From contig JADLDB010000117.1 in NCBI GenBank assembly GCA_020846875.1, forward strand, positions 1 to 64,000: a stretch of DNA of 64,000 bases, read 5' to 3'. Source of the DNA: Myxococcales bacterium (GTDB lineage Bacteria > Myxococcota > Myxococcia > Myxococcales > Myxococcaceae). The position numbers and the translations under genes were made by a program. The notes under the pieces were generated by a model. It was not told the origin of the DNA. It did not search any database and saw only the letters and a list, made by a program, of their open reading frames with translations. This document shows, piece after piece, positions 60,655 through 64,000 of the stretch (its first letter is position 1; every line of letters starts with the position of its first letter).

Positions 60655-61812
60655 TCACTTGCTCTTCGGGCACGCCCCGGCGTCGGCCACCTTCTGCTGC
60701 TCGACGCGCACCACCTCGCCGGAGGTCTGGGTGAGCTGCTTGGAGAGGCTGGCTTCGACGTTGGCCCAGGCGGGATCCTTCGCCTTCTCGGCCTGCACCA
60801 GCTTCGCTTCGGCCTGGTACACCTCCACCAGCGCCTTCAGGGCGGCGAGGTTGGCGTCGTCGCCGGTCAGCACGTCGGCGCACTTCGCCCGCAGCTCGCC
60901 GATGAGGGACGGAGTGGGCTTCGCCTTGTACTTCTTCACCACCTCGTCGTAGCGGAGCGCGGCCGTGCCCCGGCGGCCGGCGGTGATCAGGACCTCCGCG
61001 GTGCGGCGGGAGCGGATCGCCTCGAGCTGCTGGAACTGGAGCGCGGCGGCCGCGTCCGGGTTGGCGCCCTGGGCCCAGCCATTCACCAGGATGAGGGGCA
61101 GCGCCATCTCAACGTCGGCCTTGGGCAGCGCCAGGGACCTCACCTTCTCGGTGAGGCAGGTGCCGAGCCCCGGCTTCGCGCCCACCCCGTCGAAGAGGAC
61201 GTCGGGCGCAGCGGTGGGCGTCAGCTTCAGCTTGGCCATCGGCTGCGGCGGCGCGGCGTCACCCACCTCGGCGAAGCAGCCGCACAGGGACGGCAGCGCC
61301 AGGCGCACCGTACCCGCCACGTCGCTGGCCACGTTTACCCCCAGGGCCACCGGCTTCACGCTCAGGGCCACCGGCACCTGGCCCGCCACCGCCGGCGCCC
61401 CCGCGGGCAGCCTGGGGAAGTCCACCGCCTTCGCCGCCGCTTCCAGGCACGCCTTGCCCGAGTCCGACACGCCCGTCCCCGAGACGGCCACCGTCACACC
61501 CGCCTCCGCCACCGTCAGCTTCACCGCCACGTCCGCGGGCGTGCCCTGCGCCGCCTTCGGGTCGAGGAAGCACTCCTGGAAGGCCGGGCCGCGGGTGAGC
61601 AGCGCGCCCATCACCACCTCCTCCGACAGCGGCTCGAGGGTGAGCGCGTGGCCGGGGCAGGCGGCGAGGTCGAAGGGGCTGTTGTTCATCACCGACATCT
61701 TCTCGCGCACGGGCTCGGCGGGGGCGCCGCTGCCGGTGGCGGCGGTGGACGACGGGGTGGCGCAGGCGAAGGCCGAGACGGTGAGGCAGGCGACTGCGAG
61801 GCGCTGGGGCAT
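60655..61812 (-). CDS. Lipoprotein with repeated AgmX/TonB-like domains
   Basis: A 385-residue protein with signal sequence and probable lipobox FACA (Cys17). Two similar segments have Cys-bounded strands: FQECFLDPKAA followed by VAVKLTVAEAGVTVAVSGTG and ACLEAAAKAVDFP, and a second LCGCFAEVGDA with TCLTEKVRSLALP; this resembles AgmX/PglI or TonB-type C-terminal domains of myxobacteria. The remainder is helical and Ala-rich (LKALVEVYQAEAKLVQAEKA). AAGGAG precedes the ATG. Function unknown. Confidence 0.65.
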   Translation of the reverse strand: MPQRLAVACLTVSAFACATPSSTAATGSGAPAEPVREKMSVMNNSPFDLAACPGHALTLEPLSEEVVMGALLTRGPAFQECFLDPKAAQGTPADVAVKLTVAEAGVTVAVSGTGVSDSGKACLEAAAKAVDFPRLPAGAPAVAGQVPVALSVKPVALGVNVASDVAGTVRLALPSLCGCFAEVGDAAPPQPMAKLKLTPTAAPDVLFDGVGAKPGLGTCLTEKVRSLALPKADVEMALPLILVNGWAQGANPDAAAALQFQQLEAIRSRRTAEVLITAGRRGTAALRYDEVVKKYKAKPTPSLIGELRAKCADVLTGDDANLAALKALVEVYQAEAKLVQAEKAKDPAWANVEASLSKQLTQTSGEVVRVEQQKVADAGACPKSK

Positions 61813-61844
61813 GGCGGCGCTCCTTCGGTGAGAGAGGTGGCTCG

Positions 61845-62465
61845 TCACTTCGCGGCGGGGGGAGGAGCGCCGGCGACGCCGCGCTCCCGGAAGGCGTCGG
61901 TGACCGCGTCGCCGATGGCGGCGGCCAGCTTCTTGGGCGACGTCTCGCTGGACTTCGAGCGCGCGGCCCACATCGGCTGCTCGTCCTCCAGCAGGTACAG
62001 CACCGTCTCCACGTCGTAGCTGCCGCTGTCCTCGCCCGGGCGGGAGACGGGCACGTAGGCGTAGGCGGTGTAGTAGCCGTACCAGCCGCCGGCGGGCATG
62101 TACGCGCCGCCTACCCACTGCGGGCCCTTGGCGTCGTTGAAGTGGATGTTCACCACCCGCGACACCAGCGCGCCGTCCACGCCCGCGGCCTTCACGCGCT
62201 CGATGATCGCCTCGCGGCCGGGCCGCTCGTCGAAGTTGACGTAGTCGTAGCCGGGCACCACGTTCAGGTTGGCGCCCTTCAGCGAGTCGGTGAGCGCCTC
62301 TTCGAACTCCACCCGGGCGCCGGGATTCTTGGCGATGGCGAACACCACCACCCTGGTGATGCGCTTCTCGCGGAGGGCGGGGTTGGTCCAGGTGGACTCC
62401 ACCGACGTGGAGTTGCAGCCGGACAGCGCGAGGAGAGCAGCAGAGAGGAGCAGGGCGCGGAGCAT
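61845..62465 (-). CDS. Small lipoprotein, possibly DUF4136-like
   Basis: A 206-residue lipoprotein (lipobox LSGC, Cys17). It starts STSVESTWTNPALREKRITR, then VVVFAIAKNPGARVEFEEAL and AAGVDGALVSRVVNIH, ending with EDEQPMWAARSKSSETSP and an Ala/Pro tail. The pattern (segment that converts parameters, a Gly/Tyr-rich loop GGWYGYYTAYAYVPV, and a late W-x-A/G motif) is shared with lipoproteins annotated DUF4136; the assignment is tentative. 38 bases after the 402-residue gene and 32 before the next; likely one operon. Confidence 0.65.
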   Translation of the reverse strand: MLRALLLSAALLALSGCNSTSVESTWTNPALREKRITRVVVFAIAKNPGARVEFEEALTDSLKGANLNVVPGYDYVNFDERPGREAIIERVKAAGVDGALVSRVVNIHFNDAKGPQWVGGAYMPAGGWYGYYTAYAYVPVSRPGEDSGSYDVETVLYLLEDEQPMWAARSKSSETSPKKLAAAIGDAVTDAFRERGVAGAPPPAAK

Positions 62466-62503
62466 GGTGCGCCTCGTAGCACCCGCCTCCGCCAGAGCAA
62501 GCG

Positions 62504-63712
62504 TCACGGCAGCGGCAGCTCGCCCCGGCCGCACGCGCGCGTGGTGTAGCGGCCCCGCGGCACCCCAGCGTCGACGCCCTGGGGGAGGAAGCCTCGCCAG
62601 GTGCCGTTGGAGGGCGAGAAGGCGCCGTCCTCCAGCGCGGCCTCGTCGACGATGACGTCCAGCACCTGGTCCAGGCTGGCGCCGTGCAGCACCACCGGCT
62701 CGCCGGCCGTCACCGGCCAGTCGACGCTCGCCACCTGCGGCGCGGGCCGGGCGGCGTCGCACACGTAGAAGGGCACCTCACTCCACGCCTGGCCGCCGCG
62801 GGTGTCGCGCAGCACCAGGTAGAGGGTGCCGGTGCGGCGCTGAGGCACTGGATCGGTCTCGTCTTCCCCACCCGGCGCGGTGAACACCGTCTTCACCTGC
62901 TCGCGCAGGGCGGTGCGCGCCTCGGTGAAGCGCCCGGCGGTGGAGTACCAGGCCACCAGCACGCGCTCCGTCTTCTGCTCCACGCCCGAGGGGGTGGGGT
63001 TGGTGAAGGCCTCGAAGGCGGAGTCGGGGGCGTCGGCGTCGAGCTCCACCGGCTCGCCCGGCAGCACGGTGACGTGGGCGCCGCGCGGCCAGCGCTCCTT
63101 CGCCACGAAGAAGGAGGACAGGGTGGGGTTCGAGTTGCGCTCCGGGCTCTGCGAGATGCGCACCCGGAAGAGCGCCGTCATCGCGCGGGTGCCGCCGTCC
63201 GCCACGCGCCCGAAGACGGCGGCCAGCTCCTCCTCGGTGGCGTCGGGCGGCACGTCCTCGGCGACCGCGAAGAGGAGCGCCTGGCCCACGGTGCCGGTGA
63301 GGCGCCGCTCGTCGCCCGGGGGGAGCGCGTCGAACACGTCCTGGTCCGCGTGGTAGGCGGCGCTGTCGCCCAGGCCGATGAGGCTGACGCCCGGGGGCAG
63401 CGTGCCGCCGTCGGACCGGGCGCCGCCGGCGACGACGCCCGCGGCGTTGCTCAAGGTCTCGAAGTCGCTGCAGGCGCTGCGGTTCAGGTTGAAGGGGTCC
63501 GGCGCGCAGCCCAGCCACAGCACGCTGCTGTCCTGCCCCGGGCGGGACGGATCGAGCACCAGGGCCTCGAGGCGGGCCGTCTCCCCGGGCGCGAGGTCGG
63601 CCGGCTGGGCGCGCACGCCCAACAGCCGCAGGTCCTCCACCAGCGTCTCGGGGCGGAAGCCCAGGTCGCAGCCGCACAGGGCCAGGGAGAGGACGAGGAG
63701 CGCGCGCTTCAC
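62504..63712 (-). CDS. Lipoprotein coupled to a TonB-dependent receptor
   Basis: A 402-residue lipoprotein (lipobox LCGC). Two parts: a first region with VLWLGCAPDPFNLNRSACS, and late Ig/TIG-like strands (QVASVDWPVTAGEPVVLHGAS). The GTG start overlaps the receptor's stop (GTGA); a second GTG one codon upstream is possible. Co-translation with the receptor suggests a surface partner for substrate capture, analogous to SusD or other lipoprotein partners in concept only, since the sequence is not SusD-like. Confidence 0.72.
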   Translation of the reverse strand: MKRALLVLSLALCGCDLGFRPETLVEDLRLLGVRAQPADLAPGETARLEALVLDPSRPGQDSSVLWLGCAPDPFNLNRSACSDFETLSNAAGVVAGGARSDGGTLPPGVSLIGLGDSAAYHADQDVFDALPPGDERRLTGTVGQALLFAVAEDVPPDATEEELAAVFGRVADGGTRAMTALFRVRISQSPERNSNPTLSSFFVAKERWPRGAHVTVLPGEPVELDADAPDSAFEAFTNPTPSGVEQKTERVLVAWYSTAGRFTEARTALREQVKTVFTAPGGEDETDPVPQRRTGTLYLVLRDTRGGQAWSEVPFYVCDAARPAPQVASVDWPVTAGEPVVLHGASLDQVLDVIVDEAALEDGAFSPSNGTWRGFLPQGVDAGVPRGRYTTRACGRGELPLP

Positions 63713-64000
63713 CACTCACCTCGCACCCCGAAGACCGGGAGGATGGGCAGGCCGCGCAGGTACGCCTCCTGCGAGTAGTCGTAGCTGTAGATGACGGCCT
63801 CGACGTTGCCGCGGTTGGTGACGTTCTGCACGTCGACGTAGAGGGCCAGCACCCACTGCTGGAAGACGAAGCGCTTGTCGAGGCGCACGTCGAGCTGGAA
63901 GAAGTCGGGCAGGCGACGGGTGAAGGAGACGTCGGCGATGGGGACGAAGTAGTTGCCGTTGGCGTCCCACACCGCGGCCTTGATCTCCCGGCTCAGCGGG
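63709..64000 (-). CDS. TonB-dependent receptor, C-terminal part only
   Basis: The last 96 codons of an outer membrane receptor; the start lies beyond the right edge. FFQLDVRLDKRFVFQQW, ALYVDVQNVTNRGNVEAV and the final FGVRGEW with terminal aromatic are the last strands of a TonB-dependent beta-barrel. Followed by the lipoprotein with a four-base overlap. Confidence 0.82.
   Translation of the reverse strand, partial: PLSREIKAAVWDANGNYFVPIADVSFTRRLPDFFQLDVRLDKRFVFQQWVLALYVDVQNVTNRGNVEAVIYSYDYSQEAYLRGLPILPVFGVRGEW

Overview
The window is GC-rich DNA (roughly 70% G+C by eye) from a bacterium that looks like a member of the Myxococcota. The signs are a very large secreted protein ending in a MYXO-CTERM-like tail (Gly-Cys, hydrophobic run, Arg cluster), two Pknb-type Ser/Thr kinases with the HRDxSPxN catalytic loop, many Asp-Ala-Gly-rich lipoproteins, and frequent GTG starts with 4-base GTGA/ATGA overlaps. 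No rRNA, tRNA, CRISPR array, insertion sequence or integrase was seen. The species cannot be named from the sequence alone.

Layout. 1-4.6 kb: a partial repeat-containing lipoprotein, a 5'-truncated berberine-bridge-type FAD oxidase, a YjbR/MmcQ protein, a TPR-like lipoprotein and a PhnD-like binding protein (all minus). 4.8-7.1 kb: an RND/MMPL exporter. 7.3-10.3 kb: pyrG-kdsA-kdsC operon (CTP and Kdo synthesis). 10.5-13.9 kb: a 1137-residue CARDB/Ig-like surface protein. 13.9-33.4 kb: a nitrate respiration cluster. 33.4-38.1 kb: a hydrolase, secreted proteins of unknown function, crcB and a zone of gene remnants. 38.1-42.9 kb: oxidative pentose phosphate operon zwf-opcA-pgl-gnd. 43.1-54.9 kb: a lone pseudopilin, a small lipoprotein, an APC permease coupled to a Ser/Thr kinase, a hybrid histidine kinase, a lipase-like lipoprotein, an M16 peptidase followed by miaE, and a GNAT protein. 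55-64 kb: an orphan HicB, two tandem cysteine-rich lipoproteins, a second Ser/Thr kinase, XdhC, three lipoproteins and the end of a TonB-dependent receptor.

The most interesting region is 13.9-33.4 kb. A minus-strand operon runs dihaem cytochrome c (NarC type), narG, narH, narJ, narI, a hemerythrin-like protein, narK1, narK2, nearly all with overlapping or abutting ends. This order recalls the narCGHJIK operon of Thermus more than that of enterobacteria. Upstream lies a membrane PAS histidine kinase with an unusual partner: a receiver-GAF-GAF protein whose output is a SARP module (winged helix plus BTAD). The nar promoter region carries two perfect heptamers CTGTAAG separated by 4 bp, the 11-bp spacing known for SARP operators, so the regulator and its probable site can be matched from sequence. 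A divergent NarX/NarL-like pair and a TDT/SLAC1-family channel with a small membrane protein complete the cluster. A perfect 15-bp palindrome lies between the two divergent sensor-kinase genes.

Broken or odd genes include the truncated oxidase, a nucleotidyltransferase with a one-base frameshift, a frameshifted glycan-binding-like fragment, and an APC permease whose best start is CTG.
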